Source of the DNA: Pyropia haitanensis
Taxonomy: Eukaryota > Rhodophyta > Bangiophyceae > Bangiales > Bangiaceae
DNA: 16,258 bases
Direction: 5' to 3'
Assembly (NCBI GenBank): GCA_008729055.1
Contig: SDUX01000194.1
Location: 1 to 16,258, forward strand
How positions within the stretch are numbered: position 1 is the stretch's first letter; each line of letters opens with the position of its first letter. The notes beneath the pieces are model-generated. The model saw nothing but the letters and a program-made list of their open reading frames with translations. It had not been told where the DNA came from and did no database searches. The translations under genes were made by a program, and so were the position numbers. Positions 9,480 to 16,258 of the stretch are shown piece after piece.

Positions 9480-9574
9480 GCAGATCTATATTTACCTGCA
9501 TTGGATCAAATAACAACTCCCACGATTTCTCCCTTGGCAGCACGCCGACCTTCACCCACGATTCCCTCCACAAC
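9480..9574. promoter_or_regulatory. Divergent intergenic region with a 9-base direct repeat
   Basis: These 95 bases separate the starts of the small membrane protein (-) and the beta-propeller (+). CCCACGATT occurs twice in direct orientation, at 9519-9527 and 9555-9563, 36 bases apart. This could be a two-site operator, or chance. I see no consensus promoter pair with correct spacing on either strand. Confidence 0.35.
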
Positions 9575-10868
9575 ATGAATCGACGATTTTTCCTGCAATC
9601 CACTCTGGCCACTGCTGCCGCTTCCGGACCGCTCCCTTTCTCTCTGAGTGCTAATGACGATATCGAGAAATTCAGCCAATATTTCGTTCCGGGCCGGGCG
9701 ATCACAAAAGGGCCGAATTTTCACTGGTTTGGTTACTACGACAAACTGCAGTTCGATCCGGAAAACCGGTTCGTTCTTTCCAATCAGGTCGACTTCGAAG
9801 GGAGAACCCCTACCGCAAACGATCGCATTCGAGTCGGGATGGTAGATCTGGAAGAAAGCGACAAATGGATCGATCTCGGTAAGAGCGACGCGTGGGGATG
9901 GCAGCAGGGCTGCATGCTCCAGTGGCGCCCCGGCTCGAAATCGGAAGTGGTTTGGAACGACCGCGAGAAAGATCATTTCGTCTGCCGCATTCACGACATC
10001 AACACAGGCGAGACCAAAACGATCCCGAGACCCATCTACGCTCTTTCGCCCGACGGGAAATGGGAGTATCGGCAGACTTTGCGAGAATTCAGAATTTGCG
10101 TCCCGGCTACGGCTACCAGGGCGTTGCCGATCCGGTGCGACAGGAAAAGAACCCTGAGAAATCGGGAATCTGGCGGGTCAACATGGAGTCCGGCGAATCG
10201 GAACTCGTCATCACTCTCAAACAACTTTCGGAAATCCCCTATCGCGGGAAATCGCTGGCGGACCAGTGGAACTACGTAAATCACCTGTTGGTTTCCCCCG
10301 ACAGCAAACGTTTCATCTTCCTGCATCGCTGGCGGGCAAAAGGCCCCGACGACGCGGAATCAAGGTCAACAACGGCTTCGTCACCCGCATGTTCACCGCA
10401 AATCTGGATGGTTCGGACCTGTATGTTCTGGATCCGTCAGGGTACACCTCACATTTTATCTGGAAAGATCCGGAACATGTCTGTGCCTGGACGAAGCCGG
10501 ATGGAATGGAATCGCGCTTCTACGTGTTCCGCGACAAGACAGACAAAGTGGAAGTGGTCGGCGAGGAAAAGATGCCGGTCAACGGACACAACACCTACCT
10601 CCCGACCGGAAACGGCGTCGACTGGATTCTCAATGACACTTATCCGCGCGGAGTGAAGCGGCACCAGATCCCCTACCTCTACCATGTCCCCACCGACACC
10701 CGGAAGGAAATCGCCCACCTCCACTCGCCCACCGTCTACAAGGGCGAATGGCGTTGCGATGCCCACCCCCGGTCCAGTAACGACGGCAAACTCGTCTGTG
10801 TTGATTCGCCTCACGGCGGAGACGGGAGGCAGCTCTGGCTCTTTGATGTTTCCGAATTGATTTCCTGA
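9575..10868 (+). CDS. Tat-exported beta-propeller protein (TolB/PD40-like), two frameshifts
   Basis: The function is unknown. The fold resembles TolB/oligogalacturonate-lyase-like propellers with repeated blades. ATG 9575 starts a twin-arginine signal, NRRFFLQSTLATAAA, followed by a cleavage region (PFSLSA). Repeated blade-like pieces are YDKLQFDPENRFVLSNQ, GCMLQWRPGSKSEVVWN, YALSPDGKW, NHLLVSPDSKRFIFLHRW, MFTANLDGSDLYVL, RCDAHPRSSNDGKLVCVDSP and GGDGRQLWLFDVSELIS. Shifts lie in the G-run at 10062-10064 (one G short) and near 10340-10360. The restored length is about 430 residues. An open frame continues upstream to 9215, but it is antisense to the membrane gene and has no export signal, so I reject that start. 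It is first in the plus-strand cluster, 13 bases before the VKGC homologue. The Tat signal suggests a protein folded before export. Confidence 0.8.
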
Positions 10869-10881
10869 CAAAAACTCAACG

Positions 10882-12394
10882 ATGAACGACAACCTGGTCC
10901 AGCGCTGGAAAAAAGCGACCTTCGACATTGTTGACGGCTCGGCACTCGGAGTTTTCAGAATTTTCTGGGGCCTCATCATGCTGCTGGAAACCCGCTGGAT
11001 GTGGCGTCATCTCGACGACCTGCACTCCGACCGGTATTTCCATTTTATTACAAAGGCTTCTCCTGGATTCGCCACTTTCCCGAACGCTGGATGACGGAAC
11101 TGGAAATCATCGCGATGATGATATCCGCGATTCTAATTGTGGTCGGTGTCGCCTTCCGACCCGCAGCATTGGTGTTCTTTCTCGGTTATACTCATTTGTT
11201 CTATGCCGAAGCGGGAGCCTACAACAATCACTTCTACCTGATTATGCTGCTCAGCGGCGTACTGTTTTTCACGAGAGCGGACGCGTATCACAGCCTTCAC
11301 CAATGGCGACGAGGGAAAAAGGGACTGGCTGACGAAGGGGTTCCCCGTTGGAACTACCTGCTCATTCAGATCCAGGTGGTAATCGTCTACGTTTACGGGG
11401 CGATCGCAAAGATCAACACCGACTGGATGATCGCGCGTGAACCAATCACTTTCTGGCTGAAGTTCGGACAGAAAGTCCCGGACTACCTCAAGGATTGATA
11501 CAGCATGAGTGGTTCACCCACATTGCCGCGTATGGAGGTTTTTTTATCGACCTGCTGTGTCCCTTTATGCTGTTTCATCGAAAGCTCCGGATTCCGGCGA
11601 TTGTGATTCTGGTATCCTTTCACTTTCTCAACAGCCAGATATTCAGTATCGGTTTCTTCCCGATCATCGGAGTGGCCCTCCTGATCGTTATCCTTCCCCC
11701 CAACCTTTTCCGCCGAAACCGCGACCAACACCCCGCGGTTCGCAGTGAAGGAAATGTTTCCCGACCCATTCTCCTTGCGGTTTCAACTTTCTGCATTTTC
11801 CAAATCCTGTTTCCGCTTCGCTGGCATCTGGCACGCCCGGCAAATCCCTCCTGGACGGATGTGGGCCACCGCTTCTCCTGGCGAATGATGCTTCGCTCGC
11901 GAATCTCCCGACTCGATCTGCGCTTCAGCGATCCCGATGTCGAGCTCTGGCTGAAACAAAATCCCGGACGATATCCCAGACTTTCCCCCTCTAACGGAAT
12001 CCGCTGGGCGGAATACCCGAATTTCATTTGGCAATACGTCCAGGCGCTTCACGCTGCGCTTGAGGAACACGGGATGGGAGAAACAAAAATTTACGCTCAC
12101 GTCACCACCTCACTCAACGGTCGGGACTACTATCCGTCCATCGACCCGCACGTAGATCTTGCCCGCGTCGAGAACCCATATTTCGCCGTGCCTGACTGGG
12201 TCCTGCCCCTGCCCGAAGACATGGAACCGGACTACGAGCAGATCATGCCATTGGAAAACAGTCGCATCTTCAGTTGGGAGGCCTTAAAGGAATATCTCGA
12301 TGAGAACCCCGGTCCGGGATCTGATTATCTCATAGAAAAACCCACGAATGAAAAACCGAAACTGCCTGACATTGATTCTTTCCCTGAGCTGTAG
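10882..12394 (+). CDS. Vitamin K-dependent gamma-carboxylase homologue (HTTM domain), two frameshifts
   Basis: The animal enzyme uses reduced vitamin K, CO2 and oxygen to turn protein Glu into gamma-carboxyglutamate; the role of bacterial homologues is mostly unknown. N-terminal FRIFWGLIMLLETRWMW opens the membrane domain. YNNHFYLIMLLSGVLFF (His codon 11229-11231) matches the human NNHSYL region with its functional His160. VYGAIAKINTDWM (Lys codon 11409-11411) matches the human GVKKLDADW, which contains the proposed catalytic base Lys218. HFLNSQIFSIGFFP (11621-11662) matches HCMNSQLFSIGMF. Beyond the membrane part, FSWRMMLRSR and IYAHVTTSLNGRDY ... SIDPHVDLARVE resemble the human region after the membrane domain. 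Shifts lie in the T-run at 11043-11046 and at about 11493. Length is about 503 residues. It ends in TAG 12392-12394 and overlaps the next gene. The assignment is sure; the activity is inference. Confidence 0.93.
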
Positions 12395-13406
12395 CCCCCT
12401 CCTTTTCGCAGCCGAAGGACCCGGGCTCCAATTTTCAGATGCCTCGCCGAAACGCTATGAACTGAGCGCCCGCGCCAGCGAGCTTGACGCGGATGCAAAA
12501 GAACATCCGGAGATCAACTTCGTTTTCCAGAACAAAGACGGCAAACCCGCCGACGTGCAGAACGCATCCGTCAACACCTCGGTGAAACCGCGTGGCAAGC
12601 TCGTCATCTGGCTGATGTCTCACAACGGGGAGCTGTTCAAACGGCTCAATTCCTACGGGCTTCACGCGATTCAGCCTCACTACGCCAACAAATGGTTCGG
12701 CATCGTTTGTCAGCAGAAACCGGTCGGTCCCCATTGCCGGGGCAACGTTAGGCTGGAAGCGGCAACCGGGGAGGACTTCAGCGACGAAGTCACGATTCCG
12801 AAACCGGACGGAATGATGCATCGCAGTTTGCAGTTCGTGAAATGGCTCGCAAAAGAAAATCCTGAAGGGAAATGGGACTACTTTCTGAACGAAGCCGGAG
12901 ACGACCTTCGCTGGTCTGATGTCATCGTTGCTGGCTCCTCTCACGGATCCACCACTGCGACGCGCTTTTCCAAACATGTCGAAGTCAGCCGGGTCGTTGC
13001 CCTCTGCGGTCCCCGCGACCAGTATCAGGAGTGGCAATCCCTCCCCTCGAAAACTCCCGCCAACCGGATCTTCGGTTTTTCCCATGTTCTCGACGGAGGC
13101 TGGACCGCAGATCACTACTGTCGATCGTGGGAGCTGCTCGGGCTGCACGAGTTCGGCCCCATCGTCAATGTCGACGAAGTGCCGTCACCATTCGGAAACA
13201 CCGCCGCCTCATTACTGATTTCGACGTTGGGGGAGATGCCAAAAAAGCACACGGCGCCGTAACGCCCGGACGCAATTCCGCAAAGGATGAAAACGGGAAA
13301 TTTCTCCACGAAGAAGTCTGGCGCTATCTCTTTACCCACCCCGTCAATGAAACCGGCGATCCGGTTAGAACAGGACGACGATTGCCTGAAGGAGCAGCCG
13401 CAATAG
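12348..13406 (+). CDS. Exported alpha/beta-hydrolase-fold protein (BPSS1187-like), two frameshifts near the end
   Basis: ATG 12348 begins a signal peptide, MKNRNCLTLILSLSCSPLLF then AA. A Ser-containing nucleophile elbow VAGSSHGSTTA has G-S-S-H-G at residues 196-200, with Ser198 as the likely nucleophile. Other conserved blocks are GKLVIWLMSHNGELF, GLHAIQPHYANKWFGIVC, VGPHCRGNVRLEA, DDLRWSDVIVAGSSHG, VVALCGPRDQYQEWQSLP and GFSHVLDGGWTADHYCRSW. I recognise the pattern of exported proteins annotated as BPSS1187 family, whose substrate is unknown. The frame shifts near 13205 to RRLITDFDVGGDAKKAHGAV, then near 13365 to DDDCLKEQPQ, ending at TAG 13404-13406. The gene overlaps the VKGC homologue by 47 bases, which suggests coupled translation, and lies about 60 bases before the nitroreductase. 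Confidence 0.82.
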
Positions 13407-13431
13407 TGCCCTGCTTTCAATCCCGCCTTGT

Positions 13432-13447
13432 CCGAAGGAAACTTCGG
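13432..13447. repeat. Perfect hairpin with GAAA tetraloop, CCGAAG-GAAA-CTTCGG
   Basis: A six-base perfect stem with a GNRA-type loop lies in the 61-base gap between the hydrolase and the nitroreductase, 20 bases before the nitroreductase ATG. A T5 run (13463-13467) abuts the ATG but is 15 bases after the stem, too far for a normal intrinsic terminator. It may be a leader hairpin, an mRNA stability element or a weak terminator. Confidence 0.5.
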
Positions 13448-13467
13448 CGATAGCTTCCGTCCTTTTT

Positions 13468-14097
13468 ATGAGCGACGAATCCGATACGCCACCTCTCGAT
13501 CCCCTCTCCCTTCGCCTCGCTGCGGCCAACGCGTTGATCCGCCGTCGTCGAACGATCAAGCCAAAGGACATGTCGGAGAAACCGATCGAGAGTGCTCATC
13601 TCGCGGCCATCCTTGAGAACGGCAACTGGGCTCCGACACACGGCATGACGGAGCCGTGGCGTTTTTTTGTCTTCACCGGCGAGGGACGGCAGCGACTCGC
13701 TGATTTTTGCCAGTCGCTATATAAGAAAATCACGCCGGAGGATGCGGTTCGCCCTGACAAATACGAAAAACTGGGCAAGCAACCCCTGATGTCTCCCGTC
13801 GTCGTCGCGATCGGGATGAAGCGGCAGGAAATCGAAAAGATTCCCGAGATCGAAGAAATCGAAGCCGTTGCCTGCGCCGTCCAGAATATGCACCTCACCG
13901 CATCCGCACTCGGGATGGCGGCCTTCTGGTCGTCCCCCCCCATTTCCTACACGGACGAAATGAGAGAGTGGCTCGGCATGGAGGATCCCCGCGACAAATG
14001 CCTGGGCTTTTTCTATCTGGGGTGGCCGGCCAGCCAAGAATGGCCGGAATCGTCACGCGGTGACATAACTGACAAGGTATCAATGATTTCCGGGTAG
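13468..14097 (+). CDS. Nitroreductase family protein (FMN-dependent NAD(P)H oxidoreductase, YdjA-like)
   Basis: This is the only fully intact recognisable gene in the window, 209 residues. Nitroreductase-family enzymes bind FMN as dimers and reduce nitro compounds, quinones or other acceptors with NAD(P)H. The N-terminal RRRRTIKPKDM carries the basic FMN-phosphate region usually read as RRSIR. ENGNWAPTHGMTEPWRFFVF is the conserved flavin block. VACAVQNMHLTASALGMAAF is the conserved helix, and CLGFFYLGWPA lies near the C-terminus. The size and order fit the short YdjA-like subgroup. No clear Shine-Dalgarno site precedes ATG 13468, and a hairpin lies just upstream. It is last in the plus-strand cluster behind the VKGC homologue and the hydrolase. 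Its substrate is not known; a role in reducing a quinone for its neighbour is speculation. Confidence 0.92.
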   Translation: MSDESDTPPLDPLSLRLAAANALIRRRRTIKPKDMSEKPIESAHLAAILENGNWAPTHGMTEPWRFFVFTGEGRQRLADFCQSLYKKITPEDAVRPDKYEKLGKQPLMSPVVVAIGMKRQEIEKIPEIEEIEAVACAVQNMHLTASALGMAAFWSSPPISYTDEMREWLGMEDPRDKCLGFFYLGWPASQEWPESSRGDITDKVSMISG

Positions 14098-14160
14098 ATC
14101 ACTGCTGTCATACAGGGATCGCGTGCTGGGTTATTCGCTTGCAAATTCGAATCCAGAGGG

Positions 14161-14180
14161 TTCTTAACTTTTGCTAAGAA
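14161..14180. repeat. Inverted repeat TTCTTA-N8-TAAGAA upstream of the lipoprotein
   Basis: Six-base arms with an eight-base spacer lie between the nitroreductase stop (14097) and the lipoprotein ATG (14197). The AT-rich dyad could be an operator or part of a promoter. It has no T-run for a terminator. Confidence 0.35.
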
Positions 14181-14196
14181 TTATACCGCGTCAGCT

Positions 14197-15276
14197 ATGA
14201 ACATTCGGCAGTTTCTCTATTCCCTCGCCGCGATCTTTTTCCTCACCTCTCTCTCGAGCTGCGTGTCGAATCGGAGGTTCCTCATCCGGGGGAAGCGGCA
14301 TCAACGATACAGCGCGCTACCTTGCCGGACTGCCCGGCGGAACACGTAGCGAACTTTCTCTCAGCCGGAGTTCTGCCGGATGGAAGGGCCACCAGCCCGC
14401 ATGGACAAGCTTGGTCGACCCACTCGGGACGACGCAGCCACATTCGGGGCTTCCGGAAAAATCTCTCGGGACTGACTGCACCGGCGTGCTTTTCTATCCT
14501 TTCGGGGGACCGGACTATCTACACGCAGTTGCCCTTTTCCCCGGTGCAAAAAATTATGTTCTCGTCGGTCTGGAGGAACGATTCGATGCCGGACTCGCAC
14601 GCTCAGCGAAGGCGAACTGAGCCGTGGGCTGGGCGGCATCGCCGGGTCGCTGCGCACCGTAACCGGGGGCCAGCTATTTCATCACCAAGGGAAATGAGAG
14701 TTGACCTGCAAAGCACTGCCCTGCGCGGAACGCTTCCCTGCTGCTCGCCCAGATTGCCCGAACGGTCAGACGGTTTCATCCGGTCCAGGCTGTCGGACTG
14801 GGTGCCGGGGGCGTTCTCACTTCCCGCGCCTCGGGTTCCGCCTGCCCGGGGATGGCACATCCGTGCGGGAGGAAAAACATTTACTATTTCCGTGAAGATC
14901 TTTCAAACGGCGGCCTCGGGGACCGGCGTCTTCTCAAGTTTGTCAGCAGCAAAGGTTCGCCCGTCACTTTCGTGAAAAGCGCAAGCTACCTGATGCACGG
15001 CGGAGGCTTTTCCTCCATCCGTGACTACATCGTAAACCAATCCCGTGGACTGGTTTCAGGATCCTTCCGGGGTTCCCTATCGGTATCTCGTCGACAGCGG
15101 GATGAACATCAACTGTACGGGAACTATCAGGGACCGATCGACACTTTCAGCTCCAAACACCAGCTGATCTCGTTGCCGCCTACCGGAACGGCACTCACCC
15201 GCGTGAAACCGATGTCCTTTGGAATGGATATCTGCTCAATCCTTCCCGCCCTGTATCATCGTTGCGCAGAAGATAG
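14197..15276 (+). CDS. Lipoprotein of unknown function, frameshifted
   Basis: ATG 14197 starts a lipoprotein signal, NIRQFLYSLAAIFFLTSLSSC, with the lipobox L-S-S-C ending at Cys22, which would be lipidated after cleavage. The mature part, in shifting frames, reads ARYLAGLPGG, CTGVLFYPFGGPDYLHAVA, LFPGAKNYVLVGLE, GGIAGSLRTV, GQTVSSVQAVG, KNIYYFREDLSN, LLKFVSSKGSPVTFVKSASY, LMHGGGFSSIRDYIVNQSRG, YRYLVDSG, GNYQGPIDTFSSKHQ and NPSRPVSSLRRR. The YPFGGPDYLHA ... YVLVGLE block recalls hypothetical envelope proteins with a YPFSGPDFLYA pattern, but I know no function. Length is about 360 residues. The stop TAG 15274-15276 is inside the Shine-Dalgarno sequence of queE, so the two are probably translated together. 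About seven frame changes are needed. Confidence 0.68.
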
Positions 15277-15280
15277 GAGG
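15275..15280 (+). promoter_or_regulatory. Shine-Dalgarno AGGAGG of queE overlapping the upstream stop codon
   Basis: A perfect AGGAGG lies 12 bases before ATG 15293, and its first two bases are the last two of the lipoprotein stop TAG (15274-15276). Spacing is a little long. The layout suggests translational coupling. Confidence 0.6.
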
Positions 15281-15292
15281 CCGGATACTGAC

Positions 15293-16045
15293 ATGCAGCT
15301 GGCCCGGATGCCGACGGAAGTCCGGAAATATTTCACACCCTGCAGGGAGAGGGACGAAACACGGGGCGACCGGCTGTTTTTATTCGGGCATCCTCTGCAA
15401 TCTCCATTGTCAGTGGTGCGACACGCCCTACACCTGGAACGGGACGAACACTTCTTTCGTGCACGAGAAGAGTGTGAAATGTTACTTCTCACGTGAGAAC
15501 GCGAAATTGTCGACCTGTTCTGCTGAAGACATTGCCAAAGAGGTTTCTGCGCAGTTTCCCTGCTCCCATTTGTTCTCACCGGAGCGCAACCCTTGCTGCA
15601 GGAAAAAGAGGCTTGGCTCGAACTGGATCCACGGCTCCCGGGAGTTCGAATGGGAGACGAACCGCGCTACCGCCTGCTCCCTTCTCCAGCGAATTTCTGG
15701 AGGAAGGTGGGAGATCAACTGTCTCGCCGACAATATCTCCTAACTTCCGGATCACAAAAAAAATGCGAGATCAACCCGGACTTCCTCACGCCTCTCTCAA
15801 ACTGGATAAGGTGGATTTCAAATTTGTAATCGCGAACCAGTGAGGATTTCGATGAAGTAAAGAATCTGCAGAGGGAATTCCGGACTCGTTCCCGAACGGT
15901 CGTTTCTCATGCCGAAGGCGGCAACTCCCGACGAGTTTAAATTGCGAGACAGGCCCGGTGTCGCAGACCTCGCACAACAGAACGCGTTTTCGCTATTCCG
16001 ACCGCTTGCACTCCGCCTCTACGGCGCGAAACGCGAGGACCGAGC
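15293..16045 (+). CDS. queE: 7-carboxy-7-deazaguanine synthase QueE (radical SAM), frameshifted
   Basis: QueE converts 6-carboxy-tetrahydropterin to 7-carboxy-7-deazaguanine, a step towards queuosine in tRNA, using SAM and a 4Fe-4S cluster. ATG 15293 follows AGGAGG. The pieces in order: MQLAR, then in shifted frames SPEIFHTLQGEGRNTGRPAV and FIRA, CNLHCQWCDTPYTWN (cluster-binding C-x3-C-x2-C at 15396-15419), SAEDIAKEV, VLTGAQPLLQ (family TGGxPLLQ, here Ala for the second Gly), WLEL, EFEWETN, INPDFLT, LDKVDFKFVIANQ, DEVKNLQ, ERSFLMPKAATPDE and FRYSDRLH then LRLYGAKR. The order covers the whole enzyme, about 245 residues. The exact stop near 16045 is not visible without a shift. At least six frame changes are needed. 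The C-x3-C-x2-C motif itself is in one frame. Confidence 0.88.
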
Positions 16046-16258
16046 GGCTACGAGAACTGGGCTTTGCGCAGCTTGCCGAGAATCGCCTGCCCACTCCGCG
16101 GTCGCGGAACACGGCTCGGCAGATGATCTCACGCACATACGAAAGATCGCAGCTGACGAACCACGTGAAAGACAGCGGACGATTCCCTGCTTCCGCCACT
16201 CTTCCGGAAACCGGGACTCAAAAAACCGAAAACCTCGTCTCCACTCGCTGCAGATCAA
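16046..16258 (+). other. Unassigned tail, probably coding
   Basis: A plus-strand frame is open from before 16046 to the window end and contains RLRELGFAQLAENRLPTPRS and ARQMISRTYERSQL, which look protein-like. A minus-strand frame is also open over the same stretch (MICSEWRRGFRFFESRF...). With the indel level of this region I cannot decide the strand or family. Confidence 0.2.

Noticed and set aside
9215..9574. N-terminal extension of the beta-propeller frame
   Set aside because: It is antisense to the membrane protein gene, basic and low-complexity, and the Tat signal begins at ATG 9575.
11480..11500. Programmed frameshift within the VKGC homologue
   Set aside because: No slippery heptamer is visible; a single missing base explains it, as in the other genes.
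12435..13148. 237-codon minus-strand open frame
   Set aside because: It is the exact antisense of the alpha/beta hydrolase, which has a signal peptide, GSSHG motif and strong family pattern.
14131..14160. Possible tRNA 3' end (ATTCGAATCC resembling a T-loop)
   Set aside because: No acceptor stem, anticodon arm or D arm can be folded upstream; a short chance match.
14322..14975. 217-codon plus-strand open frame inside the lipoprotein region
   Set aside because: Its composition is Arg/Pro/Ser-rich; the conserved lipoprotein pieces alternate among frames, and this one is an out-of-frame continuation over most of its length.
1..16258. CRISPR array, insertion sequence, prophage or integron
   Set aside because: No regularly spaced repeats, transposase or integrase pieces, or phage structural motifs were seen on either strand.

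Overview
The window most likely comes from a bacterium of the Planctomycetes-Verrucomicrobia group, with Verrucomicrobiota my first guess. I base this on gene content: three unrelated sulfatase types, a short ceramidase-like protein, a PhoD-type phosphatase, a Tat-exported beta-propeller, an HTTM/vitamin K-dependent gamma-carboxylase homologue and many secreted proteins with few strong Shine-Dalgarno sites. Base composition is moderately GC-rich. No species can be named from the sequence alone.

The main fact about this window is its indels. Nearly every gene is recognisable from conserved protein pieces that jump between reading frames. The density is uneven. From 1 to about 7.5 kb and from 14.2 kb to the end, the frame changes every 50-200 bases. 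From about 7.7 to 14.1 kb most genes have one or two shifts, and the nitroreductase at 13468-14097 has none. Several shifts sit in short homopolymers, and the residues on both sides still fit the protein family. I read this mainly as base-calling error at poorly covered contig ends, not gene death. I annotate the genes over their full reconstructed spans and state the breaks.

Left part, 1-9.5 kb (hydrolases on alternating strands): the 3' part of an alkylsulfatase (+), a polytopic membrane protein (+), a PhoD-like metallophosphatase (+), an arylsulfatase (-) convergent with it, a YdcF/DUF218 protein (+) divergent from the arylsulfatase, a ceramidase-like hydrolase (-), an iduronate-2-sulfatase-type sulfatase (-) directly upstream of it, and a three-helix membrane protein (-). 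These look like exported enzymes for releasing sulfate, phosphate and acyl groups from organic matter.

Middle part, 9.5-14.1 kb (one-directional plus-strand cluster): a Tat-exported PD40-type beta-propeller, a VKGC homologue matching the human enzyme both in its membrane core and in part of the region after it, a secreted alpha/beta hydrolase of the BPSS1187-like kind overlapping the VKGC gene, and a nitroreductase-family flavoprotein. The tight packing suggests co-transcription of at least the first three. This is the most interesting part of the window.

Right part, 14.1 kb to the end: a lipoprotein of unknown function, then queE (7-carboxy-7-deazaguanine synthase), whose Shine-Dalgarno sequence overlaps the lipoprotein stop codon, then an unassigned tail. 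No rRNA, tRNA, CRISPR array, insertion sequence or phage gene was seen.
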